This document shows, one piece after another, positions 10,746 to 18,847 of a stretch of 64,000 nucleotides of DNA. Position numbers and translations under genes: made by a program. Origin of the DNA: Gordonia pseudamarae (GTDB lineage Bacteria; Actinomycetota; Actinomycetes; Mycobacteriales; Mycobacteriaceae); NCBI RefSeq assembly GCF_025273675.1, contig NZ_CP045809.1:4836001-4900000 (forward strand). Reading direction: 5' to 3'. The notes under the pieces are model-generated. The model saw only the letters and a list, made by a program, of their open reading frames with translations, was not told the origin of the DNA and did not search any database. The stretch's first letter is position 1. Every line of letters starts with the position of its first letter.

Positions 10746-11869
10746 GACGACACCTTTGTATTGTCCCGTACTTGTGCCCCCAACGCTGAGACCAGAGCTT
10801 CAGCGGTCACTGTGTCGGCGAAACCATCGACGTCAACGTCGACGCGTGACACAACGTAACCTGCGGTCGGCGACGCATCGAAGTTTGAATACAGATTGCG
10901 CGCCTCACTGATCAACGCAGAGACGGACTCTTCAGTCAACCCTTTACGGGGATCAACGGCCTTCTCGAACGCTCCCGCCAAATTGATGGGCTGGTCGGTG
11001 CGCACCGCCGCGTACACAAATGACGGCAACGTACGGTTGGCGAATGTGTTCTGCTTACCCGTCGGCATCGAACGTATGAAAGATCTGATGAAGGCTTCCA
11101 CCCCGCGACCTACTGCTTCATCTGACCCAAGATTTTTTCGAAGTGCGTCGATGTTCACTGTGGCATACCGATAGAGAGTCGCAGTGTTGAACTCAACCGT
11201 GCCGATCATTCCAGCACCGGCATTGTCGTCAACTCGCTTTTCGTCGACCGCCGTGAAGTAGTCAAACTCGGGGACAGATGCGTGGGTACCGATCGCGTGC
11301 GCGACCTGAGCGGCCGCATCGACGTTCAAGTCCGGGGCGTCGGCAACCATCCTCCCGAATAGTGCCAGATCAATGGAGTTACCTCTCAGCAGAATAGCTT
11401 TGGCTGCCTTTTTGTCAACCGATCCCTGCGAGTCAACGGCGAGCCGGGCCAGTTCGTCCAACTGGGGATTGCTGAGGAAGAGCAGTGCTCCGGTCTTGCT
11501 GTGCTCTTGCGGCTCCTCGTCGTCGGCAGACTTCGCCTTCTTCCTGGCCGGAACCTTTGTAACCTTGATTCCGGTTGCTGTCAGTACGGCGGTAGCAAGG
11601 CGCTCACCGTCTTCATCGGAGATCGTGCTGTCGATAGCCTTGATACGCGTTGCGATCTCGCCAACCGCCCGAAGTGTCCGAACCCCCAGATCAGCGGTGT
11701 CGAGGAACCCTTCGAAGTCCCGCCGGATCGCACGCTTCCATGCTTGACTCGACACCCTGGTTCGCCGGGTTCCTCCGTACATGGTCGATTTCGGGCTACC
11801 GTCCTCATCCCGGTTCATGTTCGACGGCGGAACTGACTGGATGATGTGAAGGTCGATGGTAAGCGGCAT
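10742..11869 (-). CDS. cas7e: Cascade backbone subunit Cas7e (CasC/Cse4)
   Basis: This 375-residue protein forms the six-copy filament that holds the crRNA spacer and kinks out every sixth nucleotide. N-terminal MPLTIDLHIIQSVPPSNMNR and SPKSTMYGGTRRTRVSSQAWKRAIR are family hallmarks. The reading frame stays open upstream to 12100, but the ATG at 11869 is preceded by a strong AAGGAG ribosome site 6 nt away, and the upstream part overlaps cse2. The region around residues 110-150 has a lysine-rich loop (PARKKAKSADDE). Confidence 0.96.
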   Translation of the reverse strand: MPLTIDLHIIQSVPPSNMNRDEDGSPKSTMYGGTRRTRVSSQAWKRAIRRDFEGFLDTADLGVRTLRAVGEIATRIKAIDSTISDEDGERLATAVLTATGIKVTKVPARKKAKSADDEEPQEHSKTGALLFLSNPQLDELARLAVDSQGSVDKKAAKAILLRGNSIDLALFGRMVADAPDLNVDAAAQVAHAIGTHASVPEFDYFTAVDEKRVDDNAGAGMIGTVEFNTATLYRYATVNIDALRKNLGSDEAVGRGVEAFIRSFIRSMPTGKQNTFANRTLPSFVYAAVRTDQPINLAGAFEKAVDPRKGLTEESVSALISEARNLYSNFDASPTAGYVVSRVDVDVDGFADTVTAEALVSALGAQVRDNTKVSS

Positions 11870-11933
11870 GATTATCTCCTTGCTGATTGGAATTGAATTT
11901 TGTCGAATCAGTTGCCACGCAGGATTCACGGGT

Positions 11934-12557
11934 TCATTCGTCAGCATCCGACGACGGGCCTTCCGTACGCGGAGTGCGGCTGAAGTCGCGAGACCAGCGA
12001 AGCTGGACGCCGTTACGCCACGGTGAGTGCAAACGCTCGAGGTCGTCGGCAAGTCGCCCGTAGTCGAGGGGAATCCCCTCTGCACGAAGCTGACCGACAA
12101 GACTCCGCAAGTGCGATCTAGTTTCGTCGAAGGTGTCAGCTGTCACGAGTGCATTGAATCTCCTGACCACCGACTCCTTCGGCGTGGTTTCGGTACCTAC
12201 ATATGCCAGCTTCCTGAGCGCAGTGCCGAACGAAGGTCCTTCGGTATGCATCGAGCTACTCTGTCCCTGTTGGTGATACGCGTACAAACTGAGAGAGACG
12301 TACACAGCAAATTCCGCGTGACTCGGAAATGTCGTATCATCGGCCACTTCCGGGTATCCGGTGAACGCGGCCCGCCACACCGCCGGATCCGATCCGATCT
12401 CACGCGTTGCACCGCTTCGCAGTCTGGCAAGATCAGCGACGGCCCCAGCCCGGTCCTCCAACTTTCCCTCATAAAGTCTGCCCGCACGTTCAGCAACGTA
12501 CCTGTAGACTGTCGATCGTCGATCGTCGGGCTTCGAATCCTTCTGTGCTACTGCCAT
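11934..12557 (-). CDS. cse2: Cascade small subunit Cse2 (CasB, Cas11e)
   Basis: Cse2 (207 residues) is the small alpha-helical Cascade subunit that binds the displaced DNA strand along the belly of the complex. The sequence is helix-rich, with RAGAVADLARLRSGA near residues 37-50 and the central FAVYVSLSLYAYHQQGQ block typical of the family. Its ATG overlaps the 3' end of cas8e by 10 nt. A 64-nt gap with a fresh Shine-Dalgarno separates it from cas7e, the only real gap inside the operon. Confidence 0.94.
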   Translation of the reverse strand: MAVAQKDSKPDDRRSTVYRYVAERAGRLYEGKLEDRAGAVADLARLRSGATREIGSDPAVWRAAFTGYPEVADDTTFPSHAEFAVYVSLSLYAYHQQGQSSSMHTEGPSFGTALRKLAYVGTETTPKESVVRRFNALVTADTFDETRSHLRSLVGQLRAEGIPLDYGRLADDLERLHSPWRNGVQLRWSRDFSRTPRTEGPSSDADE

Positions 12558-14161
12558 TCCTCGGCGTCCTTTCGATACGGTAGATGCTGTCGCACGTTGT
12601 AGTGGAACCAGTTGACCGACTGTCCGGCCGAAATAGTCTTTCCATCAACGATTTTCACCGCACGTGTCCGGGGCGATGCTTGGTCGAGCAACGCATCGGC
12701 TTCCTGGGCGAGTACTTCTAGCCCAATCCTGTACCAGGTATTCAGCACGTCATCGAAGTCGCAATCGGTTCTGACCATGGGAAGCCACTGCCGGAAGTAC
12801 TGATCCAGTACTGCGTATCCACGTTCCCGTGCACGTGTCATCGCCGGTGCTCGATCCCCTCCACCGGCGATAGCAAGGTCACCGGCCAATGACGCCAACG
12901 CGGCCACCGCTCGGTCAGTTCGATCCAAGACCTCGACGATGGCCGCTCGGGCGTTGCCTTCGGCGACTGCTATCCCGGGGTGAAGTACCACCCGGTCTGT
13001 GAATATCTCGCCGAAACTCGACATATTGGCGCCGTACTCAACCCCGACCGACACGACCGCGAACATTCGGTCCGGGAGTACCTCGGAACGATGTCCCAAG
13101 GTATCGAGAATCTGTGCGGGATAGCTCAACGGATGCCCTATCCTACTGTCGACCGCCGGCTTCGGATCCGGAAGCAGAGCAGCCAGCCCTCGCCACATCG
13201 ATCGAGAATGGTCATGCGAGCGAGGCATGTAAAGCGGTGTACCTTCTGACTTCTCCTTTACCATCTGAGTTGGACTCAGCCGCCATGCGGTCATCGGTTC
13301 GTTGCGCAGTTGCCACGCCTTCGGCACAGCTTCACCGATCCCTACCAGCACCTGCCGGACAGCGTCGCCGTCGGGAATCAGCCTGATATGGCGGACGGGC
13401 CACGTAAACAGGTCGAGCGGACCGCACGGTGCGGTCCCTATGCTTGGCCGCGGAGCGGGAGTCAGCGGCTGCCGCTCCCATAGTGGCCTGTCCGCCGCGT
13501 CGTGGTCGTCTGGCGGTGACCAGTTAAGTAACAGCGTCTCACGAAGATTGCTGCCCTCCAGGTAGAGTCCGCCAAGCCAACCCGTCCATCCAATTCCGAT
13601 AGGGTAACCTCTGCCGCCCTTCGTCCGGGGATCGCCACTGATTCCGGTTTTGATTCCATCGTAGTCATACGCCTGACAATGTACCAGCCAACGTGCAGCC
13701 GTTCCGTAGTCCAATTCGCGAACGTTACGACTCATCGTAAAAAGGCTGTTGTCTCCGGGAGAATCAGGAATCAATATTCCACCCAGCGGTTTTGCTTCAC
13801 CTGTTGTGCTAGCAAGTCCAGCGACTTGCATGAAAGGGTGCGTTTCATCGAAGAGGTCAAATCGACCGTGCCAGTGTTCGAGGTACCTATCGATCTCGTC
13901 GATAGGTAGATCCCCGGATTCCCACAGCCCTTCGAATACCTCGATACGGTCGCCTTCGGCAGCCCTCTCCCGAAACACCTGATACAGGATTGCCAGTAGG
14001 ATGCGTAGCACCGCAAAGTCTTGAGTCGGGAGATCCCCTGCTATCCGACGGATATCGGCGGACCTGGCGAAGGCATCCCTTATCGATACCACCTCGGAGT
14101 CACCATCGACGGTCCTGATCACGATCCACGGATCATCGATCAAATTGAAAGTGGTTCCCAT
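12548..14161 (-). CDS. cas8e: Cascade large subunit Cas8e (Cse1/CasA)
   Basis: Cas8e (537 residues) recognises the PAM and recruits Cas3. The N-terminus MGTTFNLIDDPWIVIRTVDG, then DFAVLRILLAILYQVF and the segment around residue 150-190 with YDYDGIKTGISGDPRTKGG are characteristic. I chose the ATG at 14161, which overlaps the cas3 stop by one base (TGATG) and follows AAGGGAAG. The longer open frame to 14296 lies entirely inside cas3. Confidence 0.95.
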   Translation of the reverse strand: MGTTFNLIDDPWIVIRTVDGDSEVVSIRDAFARSADIRRIAGDLPTQDFAVLRILLAILYQVFRERAAEGDRIEVFEGLWESGDLPIDEIDRYLEHWHGRFDLFDETHPFMQVAGLASTTGEAKPLGGILIPDSPGDNSLFTMSRNVRELDYGTAARWLVHCQAYDYDGIKTGISGDPRTKGGRGYPIGIGWTGWLGGLYLEGSNLRETLLLNWSPPDDHDAADRPLWERQPLTPAPRPSIGTAPCGPLDLFTWPVRHIRLIPDGDAVRQVLVGIGEAVPKAWQLRNEPMTAWRLSPTQMVKEKSEGTPLYMPRSHDHSRSMWRGLAALLPDPKPAVDSRIGHPLSYPAQILDTLGHRSEVLPDRMFAVVSVGVEYGANMSSFGEIFTDRVVLHPGIAVAEGNARAAIVEVLDRTDRAVAALASLAGDLAIAGGGDRAPAMTRARERGYAVLDQYFRQWLPMVRTDCDFDDVLNTWYRIGLEVLAQEADALLDQASPRTRAVKIVDGKTISAGQSVNWFHYNVRQHLPYRKDAEEWQ

Positions 14162-16977
14162 CAGTTCTTCCCTTGTCGTTCGACGAGCAGACCGCGGTCG
14201 ATGTCGTACCGAAAGACGTGCCCAGCACATGTAGTCGCGCCATGGTTGTCGAGGATCATAGGAAGAACTCCCCTCAACCAGGTCGAATTTTGCCACGTCG
14301 GCATATAGTTGTCCTCAAGTTCGGCGATCAAGTTGCCTCCTTGTTGTCCGAGACCAAGATAGCCCGGGAGTCTGACAACATTGCGTGCGACGACCCTCGC
14401 AAGGTCATCGTCGATGACTGTGCCGTTCTCCACCGACTCGCTCGGGTATTCAGCGGACCATTTCGGCACCACGAGTCGACCGTCGATGCGCTGAATAATC
14501 ACCACTTCAATCGACTCATCAGAATCACGTACCTGCGCGACTCCTCGCTCGCCGGCCGTGTCATCGATTCCCTTTGTCGCCCATCGAACCAATGACTCGG
14601 GCCTTGGTGGCGGAATCTGGAATTGCTTGGCCGCGACGGCACGACGTACATCAGCGGTATCTTGCGCTGTTTGGGCACGTTCCCATGCCGAGTCCCAACC
14701 GGGCGGCGGACTGATCGTCTCGTACGCACGCGTGACGAGTCGGGCAACGTCCTGGGGGCTTGCCACCGAATCGGTCGTGGACCTGTGTTCGTCGAGTGTC
14801 GCCACCGCAGCCAATAGATAGGCTTCGCCGTATACCGAACACATTCCTTTGTCGAAAGTCGGCACTCCGAGTTCGTCACGCCGCAGTCCCATCAACGTCA
14901 GCCTCGCCTGGCGCAGCCCGTGCGGTCTGTCCTCATCCTTCCATCCGTGCCGGTGAAGTCGTCCCGCCCGCTGAAGAATCAGGTCGATCGGCGCAACGTC
15001 CGTGTACATCACGTCGAAATCGATATCCAGTGACTGTTCGATCACCTGCGTAGCAACCACAATCAGCTTCACCGCCGGATCACGCTGCGCCTTCGGCCCA
15101 AGCCTGGCACGGAGCATCCGCTCACGAGTCAGCCGGTCAGGCGTGAGGAAGCGGGAGTGGAGGAGAACAACTTCAACACCGTCGGGGCGCCGGTCCACAA
15201 GCTCGTCGTACATCAGTTGTGCTCTGCTGACGGTGTCACACACGACGGCCGCGTGACCACCATCGCCGACATCGGCAATCACCTGGGCCGCGATATCTGC
15301 TAGGTCTCCGTCACGCTCCTCGATAACGAACGTCGACGATCGCGACGACGCCGGAAGTTCGTAACTCGCGGTCCCGCCTTCGGCTGTGCACGTCAAACGG
15401 GGATACGCGAGGTCCGCTCCATCAAGGTGTGGCGTATTCCGTTTTCGGCCGTCGTTGTACGCCTGTGCAAGCTCATGCCGTATCGACGGCGTCAGCGTTG
15501 CGGACATCGCGATCACTGGTACGTGGTACGCGCCGAGCCACGTCAACATCCGCTTGAGGTACTGACGCATATACACATCAGCCGCGTGCACCTCGTCCAG
15601 AACTATGACTTTGCCGGCCAATCCGAGGTGACGAAGTACAACGTGTTTCGACTCAAGCGCGCCCAGCAGGACTTGGTCGATCGTGCACACCACAAAGTCG
15701 GACATCGTGGCCAGCTTGCCTCGTCCCGTCAGCCACCAATGCGCGATGGCGCGCCCAGTCTCGCACTCGTCACATGCGGCAGACGCAGTCTCCTCCCCCT
15801 CGTCGTAGACGGGAGAAAGCCTCGGCATCGCGGTGTATTCGTCGTTGAACTCAGCATTGCCATGCGCGAGCACGACCGAGACATCGTCAGCGGCGACAAC
15901 GGCTTTGAGCCAACGCTTTATCGTTCCGAACATCGCATCCGATGTCGCCTGAGTCGGCAACGCGAAGACGACGCCGCCTAGCCCAAACCGGTTGGCCAGC
16001 ACTTCTGCCGCAGCCAGCGCCGCAGCAGTCTTACCCTCCCCTGTCGGAGCTTCGACGATGATCAGCTCTGGCTCCTCGACTGTCCGAGCCAACGTAAGCA
16101 ACTGACCTTGAACCGGTCGCGGGTCGCTGATCCCCAGGTGCTCACCGAGAATCTCGGTGTCGGTCGCTTCTTTGGGCGACCACGGGCGCGGCAGGGCCAA
16201 TCGTGTCAACGCATGGCCGGCCTCGCCGCGTGGTCGGAGGTGTGATTGCACCGGGAACACACTGGGGTTGGACGCGATCCAGTCGCTCAGAATCACCAAC
16301 GCCGTCATCGGGATCATGACTACTTGCCGCGGGCGAATACCACCAAGGCGCACCAAATCATCGGGCCCGATATCGGCGAGGCGAGCGGCGTAGGCGGCAA
16401 ACTCCAGTTGGACCGGCTGCCATCGCTCAGTATCGCCGAGTGGTGGATACCCAGCGGGCAACTTGGTTTGTGTATGCGCCGCAAAACGCCCGTGATGCCC
16501 GAGCGGCACTGCCGCATAGAAGCTGGCGGTCCGGCGAGGCACACCCTGCGATTCGAGCCAGTTCACGAGGATCGCATAGCTCGCCTGCGAATGCGGCAGA
16601 CTCCGCCGATTGTCGATCGCTCGAGCCGTGAACGGCAGGCCACTGTCTTGTACTTGTTCCCGCAGCCCCGGCGACTGGCATGCGAATGCCGGCGACGCCT
16701 TACCCAAGTCATGGGCCGCCGCCAGCCACACCGCCACCTTTCGCGCTAGCACTTCGTCTCCACCGAACTCGGACACAACGATGCCCCGTACCGCCTGCGG
16801 AAGGAATGTGTCCCACAGATGGCATGCGGTCATAGCACTGTCCGCGATGTGCTGGAACAGGGGCATCCAGTTGGTCGGATCAGCAAAGTCCGACTTCGCC
16901 CACAGCGATCGCGCTCGATCCGACAGCCCTTCGACCAGCGACTCGATGTCAGAGGTGTGGTGTTTGCTGTCTTCCAT
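14161..16977 (-). CDS. cas3: CRISPR-associated HD nuclease/helicase Cas3
   Basis: Cas3 (938 residues) degrades DNA bound by Cascade. An N-terminal HD nuclease domain is shown by AAAHDLGKASPAF (about residue 90), LPHSQAS and GHHGR. It is followed by an SF2 helicase with Walker A APTGEGKTAAAL, DEVH box VIVLDEVHAAD, and motif III AMSATLTP. Motif VI is QRAGRLHRHG. I took ATG 16977 as the start. The frame is open to a TTG at 17013, but that codon is the -35 box of the presumed promoter. No ribosome site precedes the ATG, and a TAGTGT -10 lies 7 nt upstream, which predicts a leaderless mRNA. Confidence 0.97.
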   Translation of the reverse strand: MEDSKHHTSDIESLVEGLSDRARSLWAKSDFADPTNWMPLFQHIADSAMTACHLWDTFLPQAVRGIVVSEFGGDEVLARKVAVWLAAAHDLGKASPAFACQSPGLREQVQDSGLPFTARAIDNRRSLPHSQASYAILVNWLESQGVPRRTASFYAAVPLGHHGRFAAHTQTKLPAGYPPLGDTERWQPVQLEFAAYAARLADIGPDDLVRLGGIRPRQVVMIPMTALVILSDWIASNPSVFPVQSHLRPRGEAGHALTRLALPRPWSPKEATDTEILGEHLGISDPRPVQGQLLTLARTVEEPELIIVEAPTGEGKTAAALAAAEVLANRFGLGGVVFALPTQATSDAMFGTIKRWLKAVVAADDVSVVLAHGNAEFNDEYTAMPRLSPVYDEGEETASAACDECETGRAIAHWWLTGRGKLATMSDFVVCTIDQVLLGALESKHVVLRHLGLAGKVIVLDEVHAADVYMRQYLKRMLTWLGAYHVPVIAMSATLTPSIRHELAQAYNDGRKRNTPHLDGADLAYPRLTCTAEGGTASYELPASSRSSTFVIEERDGDLADIAAQVIADVGDGGHAAVVCDTVSRAQLMYDELVDRRPDGVEVVLLHSRFLTPDRLTRERMLRARLGPKAQRDPAVKLIVVATQVIEQSLDIDFDVMYTDVAPIDLILQRAGRLHRHGWKDEDRPHGLRQARLTLMGLRRDELGVPTFDKGMCSVYGEAYLLAAVATLDEHRSTTDSVASPQDVARLVTRAYETISPPPGWDSAWERAQTAQDTADVRRAVAAKQFQIPPPRPESLVRWATKGIDDTAGERGVAQVRDSDESIEVVIIQRIDGRLVVPKWSAEYPSESVENGTVIDDDLARVVARNVVRLPGYLGLGQQGGNLIAELEDNYMPTWQNSTWLRGVLPMILDNHGATTCAGHVFRYDIDRGLLVERQGKN

Positions 16978-17017
16978 GCGGACCACACTAGCTCGATCCA
17001 GATAAAAGTACAACTTT
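16978..17017 (-). promoter_or_regulatory. cas operon promoter overlapping a crRNA-like seed target
   Basis: On the minus strand TTGTAC (-35), a 17-nt spacer and TAGTGT (-10, TANNNT type) lie 7 nt before the cas3 ATG, so the transcript is predicted to be leaderless. The sequence GTTGTACTTTT (plus 17004-17014), preceded by AAA in the PAM position, matches the seed of both degenerate crRNA-like units upstream. The promoter shares the pattern GTTGTnCTTTT...GATyGAGCTA with the toxin promoter at 18698-18732. Confidence 0.75.
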
Positions 17018-17092
17018 ATATGTATTGTTGGATCTTACACCCCGTGCCGAGGGAAGTAACTCAGTGATGGTGTCTCACCTCAGCCTGACGCA

Positions 17093-17182
17093 CAGGGTAA
17101 CCCCGCGCGAGCGGGGAGCAAAAGGGCCCTCCAGTAACTCTGAAAAGCACAACCGGATCATCCCCACAGGGGGCCAAGGCCC
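17093..17182 (-). ncRNA. Degenerate repeat-spacer-repeat unit, candidate CreR-like crRNA gene (copy 1)
   Basis: On the minus strand this reads as a diverged repeat (CCCC-TGT-GGGG stem with an intact ATGATCC handle), a 33-nt spacer (17122-17154) and a second diverged repeat retaining GCTCCCCGCTCGCGCGGGG. It sits about 80 nt upstream of the cas promoter and has the same orientation. The spacer begins G-GTTGTGCTTTTC. Compared with the cas promoter, positions +1 to +5 and +7 to +11 match and only +6 differs (numbering after an 8-nt handle). This fits known Cascade-guide autorepressors (CreR/CreA type). A dead mini-array is the alternative. A conserved GCGAGAACTA just upstream may be promoter DNA. 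Confidence 0.7.
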
Positions 17183-17407
17183 TTAGTTCTCGCGACAATC
17201 ATCATCGCAGAGGCCGACTTCGGTGTCGACCAACACCGCTGTAGACCGATACAGCCCACGACCCGCGGGTGAGTCCCCTGGGGTGGTGGGGTTTCGGGTC
17301 TGAGGTGAGCCGCTGCTGAGCGTGTCGGTGACCCTGTCGGGGTGGGCCATCGCGTAGTGGTCGATGAGTTACCTCTCACAGTGACTCACAGAAGGGCACA
17401 CCACACG
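17183..17407. other. Intergenic DNA between crRNA-like copy 1 and the transposase remnant
   Basis: No gene is supportable here. The first 30 nt (TAGTTCTCGCG and flanks) are shared with the sequence upstream of copy 2 at 18850, so the duplicated unit includes presumed promoter DNA. The remainder is GC-rich and ends in the leader of a broken IS256-type transposase, and probably contains that element's degraded left end. Confidence 0.5.
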
Positions 17408-17812
17408 ATGACCCAGGACCATTCTGCCTTGCTCGCACAGCTTGATGCACTCACCGCCGCTGATGCCGGGGCGGTGTTCGCTGAGTTGATCCGCGCCGGC
17501 CTGCACGCTTTGATCGAGGCCGAGGCCAGCGAAAAGATCGACGCCGGGCGCTACGAGCGTTCCGCTGAGCGCGCCACCCACCGCAATGGTCACCGCACTA
17601 AGACCGCGTCGACGACCTCGGGTGATGTGGAGGTGAAGATCCCCAAGCTGCGGGGCGGCTCATCCTTCCCGTCACTGTTGGACCGGCGCCGCCGCATCGT
17701 CCGACCCGCAGTACTGAGTCTCCCCGCCGCGACACCAACGCTATCTGCCGCAGCGATGATCGGTGACACTAACTCAAACGTGGCATTTATGTTACGGTTC
17801 TTGGGTCCGTAG
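17408..17812 (+). pseudogene. Truncated IS256-family transposase remnant
   Basis: Residues from MTQDHSALLAQLDALT through RYERSAERATHRNGHRTK, VEVKIPKLRGGSSFPSLLDRRRR match the N-terminal quarter of mutator-type transposases. The similarity ends near 17706, and the frame then runs through unrelated sequence to a stop at 17812. All catalytic DDE residues are missing, so it cannot act as a transposase. It differs from the intact copy at 129-1379. It shows that this spot between the crRNA-like units has been a target for insertion and deletion. Confidence 0.8.
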
Positions 17813-17840
17813 AATACACCGCCAACAGCGAGGGGAAGCC

Positions 17841-18179
17841 ATGAACGACGTATTCAACACGCTGCTCGAACTCGAGGCCCGTGACCCCGAGTTCGCTCGC
17901 GCGTACGCTGCGGAGACCGCACGCATCGAGGCGGTCGACTCCATCATCAGTGCGCTCGACGAGGCTCGCGGAGGAGAAAAACTGAGCAAGGCGGCGCTGG
18001 CCCGCGCGATCGGTTCCGACGCCAGCACCGTACGACGTCTACTCTCGTCGGAGTCGGTGAACCCGACTCTCAGCACCGTCGCCGAGGTCGCTGCCGCGTT
18101 GGGCATGAAGGTCACGCTCACCCCGATGTCGGAGGACGAGAAGGCTCGCATCACCGAGCCCATGCGGGCCTTCGCCTAG
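17841..18179 (+). CDS. XRE-family helix-turn-helix antitoxin (HigA-like)
   Basis: This is a small 112-residue DNA-binding protein. An N-terminal helical part (RDPEFARAYAAETARIEAVDSI) is followed by a helix-turn-helix, LSKAALARAIGSDASTVRRLLS (about residues 51-72) and PTLSTVAEVAAALGMKVTLTP. This layout is usual for HigA-type antitoxins that bind a RelE/HigB toxin and repress the shared promoter. A GAGGGGAAG ribosome site precedes the ATG. It is unusual that the gene faces its presumed toxin: its stop at 18177-18179 directly abuts the stop of the minus-strand toxin gene. The pair therefore cannot share a promoter. Confidence 0.85.
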   Translation: MNDVFNTLLELEARDPEFARAYAAETARIEAVDSIISALDEARGGEKLSKAALARAIGSDASTVRRLLSSESVNPTLSTVAEVAAALGMKVTLTPMSEDEKARITEPMRAFA

Positions 18180-18692
18180 CTAGTCAGAGCCGAACGCCGC
18201 GCTGACGTCCTCAGCCGTGGCGAACGATCGCGGGTTGCGCTCGCGGTACTCATCACCCAGGTCGCGGACCTCGGCATAGCGCGCATTCGACAGAGTGGTC
18301 TGGTACCGCTTCGCAGCCCCGTCGAGTACCACGAGCAGCGGGATGGCCTTCCCCTGCGCGGTGTAGTCGAGGACGCAGAACAGCCGGTAGTGCCACTTCC
18401 CGTTCGGAGTACTTGAGGTGACACGTGCCTCGAAGTAGCCGGTCATGTCGCCATGCATCGCTTCCCACTGCCCGCCGCCGGCGAACCGCTTCGGCGGAGC
18501 CTTCGCCACCGCTGAGAGCGTCGCAAGCAGCCGTGCCCGCACCTTGACCGGGAAGCCGAGGAGAGCATCCAGACCCGGGATCGTCTGCACTTTGTCGTCG
18601 TCTCGGTGCCGCTTGTAAAACTTCACCTCGTGCGGAGCGTCGGACGACAGGGGCGCTACCTGCGGTTTGCTACGACTCACACTCTCTTCCAC
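18180..18692 (-). CDS. RelE/HigB-type (Gp49-like) toxin
   Basis: This is a 170-residue protein of the RelE/ParE superfamily, Gp49 branch: RFAGGGQWEAMHGDMTGYFEARV (about residues 72-94), HYRLFCVLDYTA, PLLVVLDGAAKRYQTTL and VRDLGDEYRERNPRSFA. Family members are usually ribosome-dependent mRNA interferases; this activity is inferred. The start is GTG 18692, with no ribosome site and a TAACAT -10 box 6 nt upstream, so the mRNA is predicted to be leaderless. The promoter carries a near-perfect seed match to the crRNA-like unit at 18758-18847. The HigA-like gene is convergent rather than in tandem. Confidence 0.85.
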   Translation of the reverse strand: MEESVSRSKPQVAPLSSDAPHEVKFYKRHRDDDKVQTIPGLDALLGFPVKVRARLLATLSAVAKAPPKRFAGGGQWEAMHGDMTGYFEARVTSSTPNGKWHYRLFCVLDYTAQGKAIPLLVVLDGAAKRYQTTLSNARYAEVRDLGDEYRERNPRSFATAEDVSAAFGSD

Positions 18693-18697
18693 ACGGG

Positions 18698-18732
18698 CAT
18701 GTTAGCTCAATCTATATAAAAAGGACAACGTT
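18698..18732 (-). promoter_or_regulatory. Toxin promoter with Cascade-type target
   Basis: On the minus strand TTGTCC (-35), 18 nt and TAACAT (-10) lie just before the toxin GTG. GTTGTCCTTTT (plus 18719-18729) is preceded by AAC in the PAM position. Against the spacer of the adjacent crRNA-like unit, positions +1 to +13 agree except +6 and +12, the two that type I-E Cascade leaves unpaired. A 32-nt protospacer from 18729 to 18698 would cover both promoter boxes. Confidence 0.7.
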
Positions 18733-18757
18733 AAGAATCTTGCGACTTGCCTCCGAG

Positions 18758-18847
18758 TCGTAGCCCTGCACGAGTGGGGAGCAAGAACGAGCCCTCCAGA
18801 AACTCTGAAAAGTACAACCGGATCATCCCTGCAGGGGCCAAGGTCCC
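18758..18847 (-). ncRNA. Degenerate repeat-spacer-repeat unit, candidate CreA-like crRNA antitoxin (copy 2)
   Basis: This unit is paralogous to copy 1 at 17093-17182. On the minus strand it has a diverged repeat (CCCTGCAGGG stem, intact ATGATCC handle), a spacer of about 35 nt (18785-18819) and a more degraded second repeat (GCTCCCCACTCGTGCAGGG). The spacer starts G-GTTGTACTTTTCA. It lies about 30 nt upstream of the toxin promoter in the same direction. The layout guide gene, target promoter, toxin gene is that of CreTA modules, in which Cascade loaded with the guide silences a toxin. Processing and expression are not shown by sequence alone. Confidence 0.7.

Noticed and set aside
11870..12100. 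N-terminal extension of Cas7e to 12100
   Set aside because: It lies within cse2, and a strong AAGGAG site marks the ATG at 11869.
17093..17182. Treating the two degenerate repeat units simply as orphan CRISPR arrays
   Set aside because: Both have exactly one spacer, conserved handles, near-identical spacers and seed matches to adjacent promoters at the type I-E readable positions. A passive relic remains possible and is stated as the alternative.
17408..17812. A functional second transposase
   Set aside because: It lacks the whole DDE catalytic part and ends in unrelated sequence.
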